DNA of 64,000 nt from an uncultured Brachybacterium sp. (GTDB lineage: Bacteria; Actinomycetota; Actinomycetes; Actinomycetales; Dermabacteraceae): NCBI RefSeq assembly GCF_947500705.1, contig NZ_CANMSY010000002.1:248001-312000 (forward strand), written 5' to 3'. Under the pieces are notes generated by a model. The model did not search any database, was not told the origin of the DNA, and saw only the letters and a program-made list of their open reading frames with translations. Position 1 is the first letter of the stretch. The number at the start of each line of letters is the position of its first letter. Position numbers and translations under genes: made by a program. Shown in pieces: positions 35,003-42,215 of this stretch.

Positions 35003-35048
35003 CGAGAACACCGATACCTGCCACATCCGGAAGGAATCGGTGTTCTCG
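35003..35048. repeat. 13-bp inverted repeat with 20-nt loop
   Basis: CGAGAACACCGAT (35003-35015) and ATCGGTGTTCTCG (35036-35048) are perfectly complementary. It could be a regulatory dyad or a hairpin RNA. The arm core is shared with the inverted repeat at 22044-22095. Confidence 0.75.
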
Positions 35049-35160
35049 ACGCAGCGTTCCCGGCGCGTCTCGGGCCCGCGTGACAGGCCCGCGCCTCAGG
35101 CCCGCGTCTCGGGCCCGCGTGACAGGTCCGCGTCCCCGGGACCGGCGTCACTCAGGACAG

Positions 35161-35200
35161 CCCGCTGCCCCGGACCCTCGCGGGGGTCCGGGGCAGCGGG
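35161..35200 (-). terminator. sucD terminator
   Basis: A perfect 17-bp stem (35161-35177 and 35184-35200) with a 6-nt loop begins 12 nt past the sucD stop. Confidence 0.85.
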
Positions 35201-35211
35201 TCAGGGACCGG

Positions 35212-36099
35212 TCAGAGGCCCTTCATGATCTCCCGCATCAGGTCAGCGGTCTCGGTGGGGGTCTTGCCCACCTTGACGCCGGCGGCCTCGAGGGCCTCCT
35301 TCTTGGCCTGTGCGGTGCCCGCGGAGCCGGAGACGATGGCGCCGGCATGGCCCATGGTCTTGCCCTCCGGGGCGGTGAATCCCGCGACGTAGCCGACGAC
35401 CGGCTTGGTCACGTGCGCCTTGATGTACTCAGCCGCCCGCTCCTCGGCGTCGCCGCCGATCTCACCGATCATCACGATGCCCGCGGTCTCGGGGTCCTTC
35501 TCGAACGCCTCGAGCGCATCGATGTGGGTGGTGCCGATGACCGGGTCGCCGCCGATGCCGATGGCGGTGGTGAAGCCGATGTCAGCCAGCTCGTACATCA
35601 TCTGGTAGGTCAGGGTGCCGGACTTGGAGACCAGGCCCAGCTTGCCCGCACCGGTGATGTTCGAGGGGGTGATGCCCGCGTTGGACTTGCCGGGGCTGAT
35701 CAGACCCGGGCAGTTCGGCCCGATGATGCGGGTCGAGCCCTTCTCCTGCGAGTAGTTGAAGAACTCGGCGGAGTCCTTGACCGGGATGCCCTCGGTGATG
35801 ATCACCAGCAGCTCGATCGCGGCGTCGATCGCCTCGATCGCGGCGCTCTTGGCGAACTTCGGCGGCACGAAGACCACCGAGACGTTCGCACCGGTGGCCT
35901 CCATGGCCTCGGCGACGGTCCCGAAGACGGGCACCTCGACGCCACCCTCGAAGGTGACGGACTGGCCGGCCTTGCGAGGGTTCACGCCGCCGACGATGTT
36001 CGTGCCGGAGTCGAGCATGCGCTGGGAGTGCTTCATGCCCTCCGAGCCCGTCATGCCCTGGACGATGACCTTGCTGTTCTCATCGAGAAAGATAGACAT
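35212..36099 (-). CDS. sucD: Succinyl-CoA ligase alpha subunit
   Basis: A 295-residue subunit with an N-terminal CoA-binding Rossmann domain ([16 protein letters not shown]) and a flavodoxin-like second domain. The phosphohistidine lies in [15 protein letters not shown] near residue 245. With SucC it makes succinate and ATP from succinyl-CoA in the citric acid cycle. It lies 12 nt downstream of sucC in the same operon and is followed by a strong terminator. Confidence 0.97.
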   Translation of the reverse strand: MSIFLDENSKVIVQGMTGSEGMKHSQRMLDSGTNIVGGVNPRKAGQSVTFEGGVEVPVFGTVAEAMEATGANVSVVFVPPKFAKSAAIEAIDAAIELLVIITEGIPVKDSAEFFNYSQEKGSTRIIGPNCPGLISPGKSNAGITPSNITGAGKLGLVSKSGTLTYQMMYELADIGFTTAIGIGGDPVIGTTHIDALEAFEKDPETAGIVMIGEIGGDAEERAAEYIKAHVTKPVVGYVAGFTAPEGKTMGHAGAIVSGSAGTAQAKKEALEAAGVKVGKTPTETADLMREIMKGL

Positions 36100-36111
36100 G
36101 TCGGGTGCTGC

Positions 36112-37281
36112 TCACTTTCCTGCGGCGGCGAGCTCGGCAACCTTCGCGGCGCCGCCGTCCATGGTGTCGGCCTGGGTGACGAGGGGGTGGGCGAAGTCGG
36201 CGAGGATCTTGCGACCCTCCTCGACGTTGTTGCCGTCGAGGCGGACCACGAGGGGCTTGCTGATCGCGTCACCCTCCTTCTTGAGCGCGCCGACGATGCC
36301 GTTGGCGACCGCATCGCAGGCGGTGATGCCGCCGAAGACGTTGACGAACACGGCGGCGACCTGCGGGTCGTTGAGGATCACGTCGAGGCCGTTGGCCATC
36401 ACCTCGGCGGAGGCGCCACCGCCGATGTCGAGGAAGTTCGCGGGCTTCACGCCGTGGGACTCACCGGCGTAGGCGACCACGTCAAGGGTGGACATGACCA
36501 GGCCCGCGCCGTTGCCGATGATGCCGACCTCGCCGTCGAGCTTGACGTAGTTGAGATCCAGCGCCTTGGCCTTGGTCTCCAGCGGGTCCTCGGAGGCGAC
36601 GTCGACGAGCGCGGCGTGGTCCTCGTGGCGGAACCCGGCGTTCTCGTCGATCGTGATCTTGCCGTCCAGTGCGACGATGTCACCGGCGCCGGTCTTCACC
36701 AGCGGGTTCACCTCGACCAGGGTGGCGTCCTCGTTCTTGTAGACGTCCCAGAGCTTCTCCAGCACGGGGGCGATCTTCGCGCCGGTCTCGGCGTCGAAGT
36801 TCGCGGCCTCGACGATCTCCTTCGCCTTGGCCGCATCGATCCCGACGTTGGGGTCGACAGCCACGCGGGCGAGGGCCTCGGGGCGCTCGACGGCGAGCTG
36901 CTCGATCTCCATTCCGCCCTCGACCGAGCACATGGCCAGGTAGTTGCGGTTGGCCCGGTCCAGCAGCAGCGAGAAGTAGTACTCCTCGGCGATGTCGGCA
37001 CCAGCCGCGATCATGACGCGGTGCACGGTGTGGCCCTTGATGTCCATACCGAGGATCTCGGAGGCCTGCTGCTCCGCCTCCTCGGGGGACTTGGCGATCT
37101 TGACGCCGCCGGCCTTGCCGCGGCCACCGGTCTTCACCTGAGCCTTGACGACGACGACCGGGGTGCCGAGCTTCTCTGCGCCGGCCTTGGCGGCCGCCGG
37201 ATCCTCCGCGACAACTCCTCCGAGCACGGGCACGCCGTGCCTCTCGAAGAGATCGCGAGCCTGGTATTCATACAGGTCCAC
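36112..37281 (-). CDS. sucC: Succinyl-CoA ligase beta subunit
   Basis: GTG 37281 (389 residues) is chosen: GAGAGGAAACC lies upstream and the protein then starts [19 protein letters not shown] as usual. It has the ATP-grasp fold, [12 protein letters not shown], the metal-binding VEVNPL and the grasping [12 protein letters not shown] loop. It supplies nucleotide specificity and the CoA-linked active site. The 347 bp upstream carry a GGGGCC hexanucleotide repeat and 24-bp repeats. Confidence 0.96.
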   Translation of the reverse strand: MDLYEYQARDLFERHGVPVLGGVVAEDPAAAKAGAEKLGTPVVVVKAQVKTGGRGKAGGVKIAKSPEEAEQQASEILGMDIKGHTVHRVMIAAGADIAEEYYFSLLLDRANRNYLAMCSVEGGMEIEQLAVERPEALARVAVDPNVGIDAAKAKEIVEAANFDAETGAKIAPVLEKLWDVYKNEDATLVEVNPLVKTGAGDIVALDGKITIDENAGFRHEDHAALVDVASEDPLETKAKALDLNYVKLDGEVGIIGNGAGLVMSTLDVVAYAGESHGVKPANFLDIGGGASAEVMANGLDVILNDPQVAAVFVNVFGGITACDAVANGIVGALKKEGDAISKPLVVRLDGNNVEEGRKILADFAHPLVTQADTMDGGAAKVAELAAAGK

Positions 37282-37475
37282 GGGGTGGGTTTCCTCTCGA
37301 TGTCGGCAGTGGGCGGCTGGCCGAACTGGCCTCGATGCCACCCCTGGGAACATCGCCAGGGTATCGCTTCCACGACTGCGATCGCACCACGGGCAGCAGT
37401 GTGCGTGGAGTCTCACTCGATGCGGTCACGAGCTGGCGCTCCCTCGCGCCCGGATGGCCTCTGCACGCTCCGCGC

Positions 37476-37511
37476 GGCCCCGGCCCCGGCCCCGGCCCCG
37501 GCCCCGGCCCC
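37476..37511. repeat. GGCCCC hexanucleotide repeat, six units
   Basis: Six perfect GGCCCC units; the sucC coding strand reads (GGGGCC)6, a G-quadruplex-capable tract, about 195-230 nt upstream of the sucC start. Confidence 0.9.
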
Positions 37512-37530
37512 GTCTCCGCCGCGTCTCTTC

Positions 37531-37590
37531 CTGGGTCTCAGCCCGTGTCTCGGCCTGGGCCTCAGCCCATGTCTCGGCCTGGGTCTCGGC
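37531..37590. repeat. 24-bp tandem repeat, 2.5 units
   Basis: Units starting at 37531 and 37555 (CTGGG-T/C-CTCAGCCC-G/A-TGTCTCGGC) differ at two positions; a half unit follows at 37579. Confidence 0.8.
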
Positions 37591-37616
37591 CTGAGTGCGT
37601 GTCCAGCCGGCGCGAC

Positions 37617-37622
37617 TACGAT
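37617..37622 (+). promoter_or_regulatory. -10 element TACGAT, leaderless start
   Basis: TACGAT is followed by 6 nt and ATG 37629. Confidence 0.45.
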
Positions 37623-37628
37623 GACGGG

Positions 37629-37961
37629 ATGAATCGACGACCCCGCGGCCTGGTCCGGCGAGTACGGGACCACATCGGCTTCAGCGTGATCGCGATCGGC
37701 GTGCTGTTCATCGTGCTGCGGCTGGTCGGGGTGCGCTCCACGTTCGCGGGCTTCGTCCTGTCCGTGGCGATCACGCTGGCGCTGAACGTGGGCCTGTCCT
37801 ATTACAGCGACTATCGCGCGAAGCATCCCCGGCCACAGCGGGAGAACCGCGGAGGCGGAGACATCCGCTTCCGTGAGGACGACGGCCGGGATCAGCGCCG
37901 CATGGACCCTCGTGACCCCGATCGCCTCCCTGTGCGCGAGCGTCGCGACGAGAACCGCTGA
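37629..37961 (+). CDS. Small membrane protein (DUF4229-like)
   Basis: A 110-residue protein. Two transmembrane helices (IGFSVIAIGVLFIVLRLVG and FAGFVLSVAITLALNVGLSY) are followed by a charged tail (Arg/Asp/Glu-rich). Layout fits DUF4229 proteins of actinobacteria, whose function is unknown. It starts at ATG 37629 and lies 14 nt upstream of the next small membrane-protein gene. Confidence 0.7.
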   Translation: MNRRPRGLVRRVRDHIGFSVIAIGVLFIVLRLVGVRSTFAGFVLSVAITLALNVGLSYYSDYRAKHPRPQRENRGGGDIRFREDDGRDQRRMDPRDPDRLPVRERRDENR

Positions 37962-37975
37962 GAGGAAGAGCCGCC

Positions 37976-38461
37976 ATGGCCGATTGGAAGACGTACGCGA
38001 AGGCCGCTAGCAATACGGCCCGCAAGCAGGCCCCGGGGGCGCGCGACGCCGCCCGGCGCGCTTCCGACCGAGCGGGCGGGTATGTCCGCGCCGCCGGGAA
38101 GGCGATCGATGAAGGACGCGACGAGAACTCCTCGCCGCGGACCGCAACCTCAGAACGGCCCCGGCTCGACGGCGACAAGCTCCGCAGCGACGCCTCCGCC
38201 TATTACACGGTGGCAAGCCGCCGGGCGACGGCGGCGAACATCGGCCCCCGGATCCTGCGCTCTCTGCGGGACGCTCTGCTGATCGGGCTGTCCCTCTTCA
38301 TCATCTGGGGAGTGCTCGCGGCGGCCGGGATCCCGATCCCGTTCACCACCGTGCTGATCATCGTCGCGGTGATCGTGGTGCTCAGCTTCGCGGGCGGCGT
38401 GTATGCGCAGTGGAAGCGCGCCCGAGAGGCGCAGCCGCCCGCTGCAGAACCCCGCGCCTGA
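37976..38461 (+). CDS. Hypothetical membrane protein
   Basis: A 161-residue protein with a basic, Ala-rich N-terminal half (about 85 residues, probably amphipathic) and two C-terminal helices (LLIGLSLFIIWGVLAAAGI and VLIIVAVIVVLSFAGGVYA). GAGAGGAAGAG precedes the ATG. It is probably cotranscribed with the preceding gene. No family is recognised. Confidence 0.7.
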   Translation: MADWKTYAKAASNTARKQAPGARDAARRASDRAGGYVRAAGKAIDEGRDENSSPRTATSERPRLDGDKLRSDASAYYTVASRRATAANIGPRILRSLRDALLIGLSLFIIWGVLAAAGIPIPFTTVLIIVAVIVVLSFAGGVYAQWKRAREAQPPAAEPRA

Positions 38462-38714
38462 CCAGCCTCCCCTCCGCGCGGGGAATCACCCCGCGCAGGA
38501 AAATTCAGGCTCCGGGACCGGCCCGCCGCGCCTGAGCCTCCTCCAGCCACTCCTCACCGGGAGCAGCACCGCGGGCACCTGCGCCGTCAGGGTCAGCGCC
38601 GCCAGGACCTTCACCGCGCCCGGGGTGCGGGCCACGGATCTATTCTGGACAGGTCCCTGCCCGTGGCTCGACCGGATGCGCGTCGTCCTGGCCGGAGCGT
38701 CCCCAGAGGTGGTC

Positions 38715-41684
38715 ATGCCTGAGCCGTCCCTCCCCCACGCCCCCGTCCCGCTCGGCGGTCGTCCCCGCCCAGAGGGCTCGTCGGGCCGTGGCTCCTGGCA
38801 TCGCCGTGCATCCCGCCCCGTCTCGTTGTGGATGGTGGCGCTGGTCGTGGTGGTGCTGACCCACCAATGGATCCCGCAGTCGCGCTGGCTGCTGGTGCAC
38901 ATGGTGACCCTGGGGCTGATCACCACCTCGATCATGGTGTGGGGTCAGCATTTCACCGAGGCGCTGCTGAAGACCCGCCTGGGTCAGGAATCCCGACCCC
39001 GGCAGCTGAACCGCATCCGGCTGCTGAGCGCCGGGGTGCTGGTCACGATCCTCGGCATGCTGCCGACCTGGCCCTGGGTGGTGGTGCTCGGGGCACTGAT
39101 GGTCTCCACAGCGCTGGTCTGGTACGCCGCAGCGCTCGGTGCCCAGATCCGAGCGGCCCTGGCACCTCGCTTCGAGTTCACCGTCAAGGCGTACATCGGT
39201 GCCGCCTGCCTGATCCCGGTGGGTGCGACGCTCGGCGCTGTGATGGCGTTCAGTCCGGGCGAGCCGTGGCAGGGGCGCCTGCTGCTCGCCCACCAGCTGG
39301 TGAACATCCTCGGCTTCGTGGGGATCACTGTCACCGGCACCCTGCTGACGCTGTGGCCCACGGTGCTGCGCACCCGGATCGAGCTGGCCGCGGTGCGACG
39401 CTCAGCGGGCGGCCTGCTGGGCATGCTGCTGGCGGTGCTCGGCGCGACCGCAGGCGCCCTGCTCGGCTCGACGCTTCTCGGCAGCGCCTTCCTGCTCGCC
39501 TACCTGGGCTCCTTCGCCTGGGTCGCGGTGACCCTGGTCCAGGTGACGCTCCGCGCCGCCCGCCAGGAGCGCAAGGTGCCGCTGCCGCTGTTCCCCGTGC
39601 TGTCGATTGCTGCCGGGGTGCTCTGGTTCGCGATGACCGTGGTGGGGCTGCTGGTGATGTGGTGGCGATCGGCCGATGAGCAGCTCGCCAGCTCGTTGGT
39701 CGCCGCGGACATCCAGCAGCTGACGGTTCCGTTCGTGACCGGTTTCCTGCTGCAGGTGCTGCTGGGGGCGATGAGCTATCTGCTGCCGGTGACGATGCGC
39801 GGCGGGCCGCGGTCCACGAAGGCCGCGCTCGAGGTGATGAGCCGTTTCGCGGTGCTGCGCACCGTCACGTACAACCTCGTGGTGGCGCTGTTCGTGCTCA
39901 CCGGGCTCGGGACCGCCACCTCCGGGGCGGTGTTCGCAGCGCTCACCGTCGGAACGGCCGATGTCGCGGACTTCGGTTCCTTGTCACGGGTGGTGCTCTC
40001 GCTGCTGGGCTTCGCGGCCCTGGTCACCTTCCTGGTGCTGATGGGACTGGCGATCAGGGCAAGCGTGCGGAATCGAGGCGTCGGCCTGCCGATGCCGGTC
40101 CAGGCCCGTGACGTGGCGCCGGGAGCTGTCGCCGTGGCCGGGCCCGCCACGACGGCTCCCGCAGGCGAGGCGGCCCCGTCGCCCGCGCAGCCCCCTGTCG
40201 GCGCGGCGGCCTCATCCTCCACCCCGGCCCCGTCCAGGGCAGCGGTCGCATCGGTGTCTCGCTCCGAGGGGATGGACCGTCGAGCGCTGACCGAGGCGCT
40301 GCTGGGCATCGGTGCGGTGCTGGGAGCGACGGCGCTGGGCACCTCGCTGGATCGTGCACAGGGGTCGGTCCCGGACCATGGCGCTCTGCACGGCGCCGGC
40401 GCGGTGTCCGGCGGCGCGGTCGTCCCCACCGGGACGACCACCACGATCGCGGTGAGCATGGCGGAGATGCGCTTCACCCCAGCGGTGCTCGAGGTGCCTG
40501 CTGGGGACACGCTGGTGATCGAGCTGAGCAACGACGATCCCTATGACGTCCACGACCTCGTGCTCGCCAGCGGCGTCTCCTCCGGCCGGTTGCAGCCCGG
40601 GGCGATCACCACGGTGGAGGCCGGGGTGATCGGCCACGACCTGGCGGGCTGGTGCTCGATCGTCGGACATCGTGCGATGGGGATGACCCTTCAGATCACC
40701 GCGCTCGGCTCGAGCGCCTCACCGGGAGCCGAGCGTCCGGCCGCCGGCACCACCGGGCTGGAGCTCGCTCGGATCCCGCTGGATCTGCAGGCCGCTCCGG
40801 GGGCCGACCACCGCACGCGGACGGCGCTTCTGCCGCCGAGCGCAGGGCCGCAGCAGCGCCTCACCCTCGAGATCACGGAGGTCGACTCCGAGATCGCTCC
40901 CGGAGTGCGGATGGATGCCATGACCTTCGGGGGCACGGTGGTCGGCCCGGTGCTGCGTTCCGAGCTCGGGTCACGGCTCGCCGTCGACCTGGTGAACCAT
41001 GGCTCGATGGGCCACTCGCTGGACCTGCACGCCGGGCGCATCTCCCCGGACCAGTCGATGCGCACGATCCCGCCCGGTGAGAGCCTCGAGTACTCGATCA
41101 CCACCGACCATGCGGGGATCTGGCTCTATCACTGCTCGACCATGCCGATGAGCGTGCACCTGGCCGCCGGGATGGTGGGAGCCCTGATCGTCCCGCCGGC
41201 GGTCCTGGCGGAGGTGGACCGCGAGTACGTGCTGGTCCAGTCCGAGCATTACCTGGTGCCCGAGGGCGCCGCCGGATATGACGCGGCGATGCACGAGGGC
41301 GCCCACCCTGTCAGCCCCGCGAAGATCGCGGCCGAGCAGCCGGACGTCACCGTGTTCAACGGCCACGCCAACCAGTACGTCCATGCTCCGCTCGAGGCAC
41401 GGGTCGGCGAACGGGTGCGCCTGTGGGTGCTCGCCGCGGGCCCCTCGCGAGGTATCTCCTTCCATGTGGTGGGCGGAGTGTTCGACACGGTGTTCAAGGA
41501 GGGCGAGTACCTGCTGCGCCCGGACAACGAGAACCGGGGAGGCTCGCAGGCACTGGACCTCGCGGCAGCGCAGGGCGGATTCGTCGAGCTGGTCTTCGAG
41601 GAGCCCGGCACCTATACCGCGGTGAACCACTCCTTCGTGGAGATGGAGCGGGGGGCACGGGCGCTGATCAGGGTGACCGACTGA
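38715..41684 (+). CDS. Membrane-domain / cupredoxin / NirK-type copper nitrite reductase fusion
   Basis: About 989 residues (ATG 38715; 38676 is an alternative). Residues 30-450 form about 12 transmembrane helices with histidines in LTHQW, LLVHMVTLG, WGQHF and LLAHQLVN, reminiscent of heme-binding oxidase/NnrS-like domains but not assigned. A linker leads to a single cupredoxin domain ending WCSIVGHRAMGM (Cys647). The C-terminal two-domain part has every NirK residue at NirK spacing: type 1 Cu H767, C807, H815, M820; type 2 Cu H772, H806, H972; catalytic D770 and H917. It probably reduces nitrite to NO, with the cupredoxin and membrane domains as a built-in electron path. Confidence 0.82.
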   Translation: MPEPSLPHAPVPLGGRPRPEGSSGRGSWHRRASRPVSLWMVALVVVVLTHQWIPQSRWLLVHMVTLGLITTSIMVWGQHFTEALLKTRLGQESRPRQLNRIRLLSAGVLVTILGMLPTWPWVVVLGALMVSTALVWYAAALGAQIRAALAPRFEFTVKAYIGAACLIPVGATLGAVMAFSPGEPWQGRLLLAHQLVNILGFVGITVTGTLLTLWPTVLRTRIELAAVRRSAGGLLGMLLAVLGATAGALLGSTLLGSAFLLAYLGSFAWVAVTLVQVTLRAARQERKVPLPLFPVLSIAAGVLWFAMTVVGLLVMWWRSADEQLASSLVAADIQQLTVPFVTGFLLQVLLGAMSYLLPVTMRGGPRSTKAALEVMSRFAVLRTVTYNLVVALFVLTGLGTATSGAVFAALTVGTADVADFGSLSRVVLSLLGFAALVTFLVLMGLAIRASVRNRGVGLPMPVQARDVAPGAVAVAGPATTAPAGEAAPSPAQPPVGAAASSSTPAPSRAAVASVSRSEGMDRRALTEALLGIGAVLGATALGTSLDRAQGSVPDHGALHGAGAVSGGAVVPTGTTTTIAVSMAEMRFTPAVLEVPAGDTLVIELSNDDPYDVHDLVLASGVSSGRLQPGAITTVEAGVIGHDLAGWCSIVGHRAMGMTLQITALGSSASPGAERPAAGTTGLELARIPLDLQAAPGADHRTRTALLPPSAGPQQRLTLEITEVDSEIAPGVRMDAMTFGGTVVGPVLRSELGSRLAVDLVNHGSMGHSLDLHAGRISPDQSMRTIPPGESLEYSITTDHAGIWLYHCSTMPMSVHLAAGMVGALIVPPAVLAEVDREYVLVQSEHYLVPEGAAGYDAAMHEGAHPVSPAKIAAEQPDVTVFNGHANQYVHAPLEARVGERVRLWVLAAGPSRGISFHVVGGVFDTVFKEGEYLLRPDNENRGGSQALDLAAAQGGFVELVFEEPGTYTAVNHSFVEMERGARALIRVTD

Positions 41685-41700
41685 GCATCCGCTGCGCGGG

Positions 41701-41706
41701 TACCGT
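41701..41706 (+). promoter_or_regulatory. -10 element TACCGT, leaderless VOC gene
   Basis: TACCGT is followed by 6 nt and ATG 41713, 16 nt after the previous stop codon. Confidence 0.45.
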
Positions 41707-41712
41707 CACCCC

Positions 41713-42129
41713 ATGACCTCACCACCACCCCGCTCAGGCCTCCACCACCTCGAGCTGTGGACCGCAGATCTCGCCACCGCGGAACCTGCCTGGCACTGGC
41801 TGATGACCTCCCTCGGCTGGACGGCCGAACGGGTGGAGGGCTGGGACTTGGGCCGGATCTGGCGCTGCGGCGACGGCAGCTACCTGGTGCTCGAGCAGTC
41901 TCCGGATGTGCTCGGCACCCGCTCGGAGCGTCGGTCCCCCGGCATGAACCACCTCGCCCTGCGGGCCTGCGACCGTGCAGTCCTCGACACGATCAGGACT
42001 GACGCCCCGGCGCACGGCTGGCGAGAGCTGTTCGCCGAGCGCTATCCGCACGCCGGCGGGCAGGACCACACGGCCTGGTTCGGCGAGGACCCCGAGGGCA
42101 TCGAGGTGGAGCTGGTCCTCGCTCCCTGA
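41713..42129 (+). CDS. VOC-family (glyoxalase/bleomycin resistance) protein
   Basis: A 138-residue single-domain protein of the vicinal-oxygen-chelate fold. It begins SGLHHLELWTADL with the first metal-type His, and has GMNHLALRACDR and a C-terminal TAWFGEDPEGIEVELVL with the last metal Glu. The substrate is unknown; family members are lyases, dioxygenases or drug-binding proteins. Confidence 0.82.
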   Translation: MTSPPPRSGLHHLELWTADLATAEPAWHWLMTSLGWTAERVEGWDLGRIWRCGDGSYLVLEQSPDVLGTRSERRSPGMNHLALRACDRAVLDTIRTDAPAHGWRELFAERYPHAGGQDHTAWFGEDPEGIEVELVLAP

Positions 42130-42215
42130 GCCCGGCTCAGCGCGCGCTTCCGCAGGCCGACCTCTCGAGTCCCGCCAGGAGTCCTACCAGGACGGATCTC
42201 GCCGGCTGGCCGTGC

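Larger units (their letters stand above)
34821..35211. other. Repeat-rich intergenic region between dtxR-type gene and sucD
   Basis: About 390 bp without a convincing gene. It contains a 23-bp tandem repeat (34915-34959), a long-loop inverted repeat (35003-35048), several GCCCGCGT-type direct repeats (35076-35130) and the sucD terminator (35161-35200). Confidence 0.7.
37282..37628. other. Divergent intergenic region sucC / DUF4229-type gene with repeats
   Basis: About 347 bp without a gene. It must contain the sucCD promoter (minus) and the leaderless promoter of the plus-strand gene at 37617. Two repeat tracts lie at 37476-37511 and 37531-37590. Confidence 0.6.
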
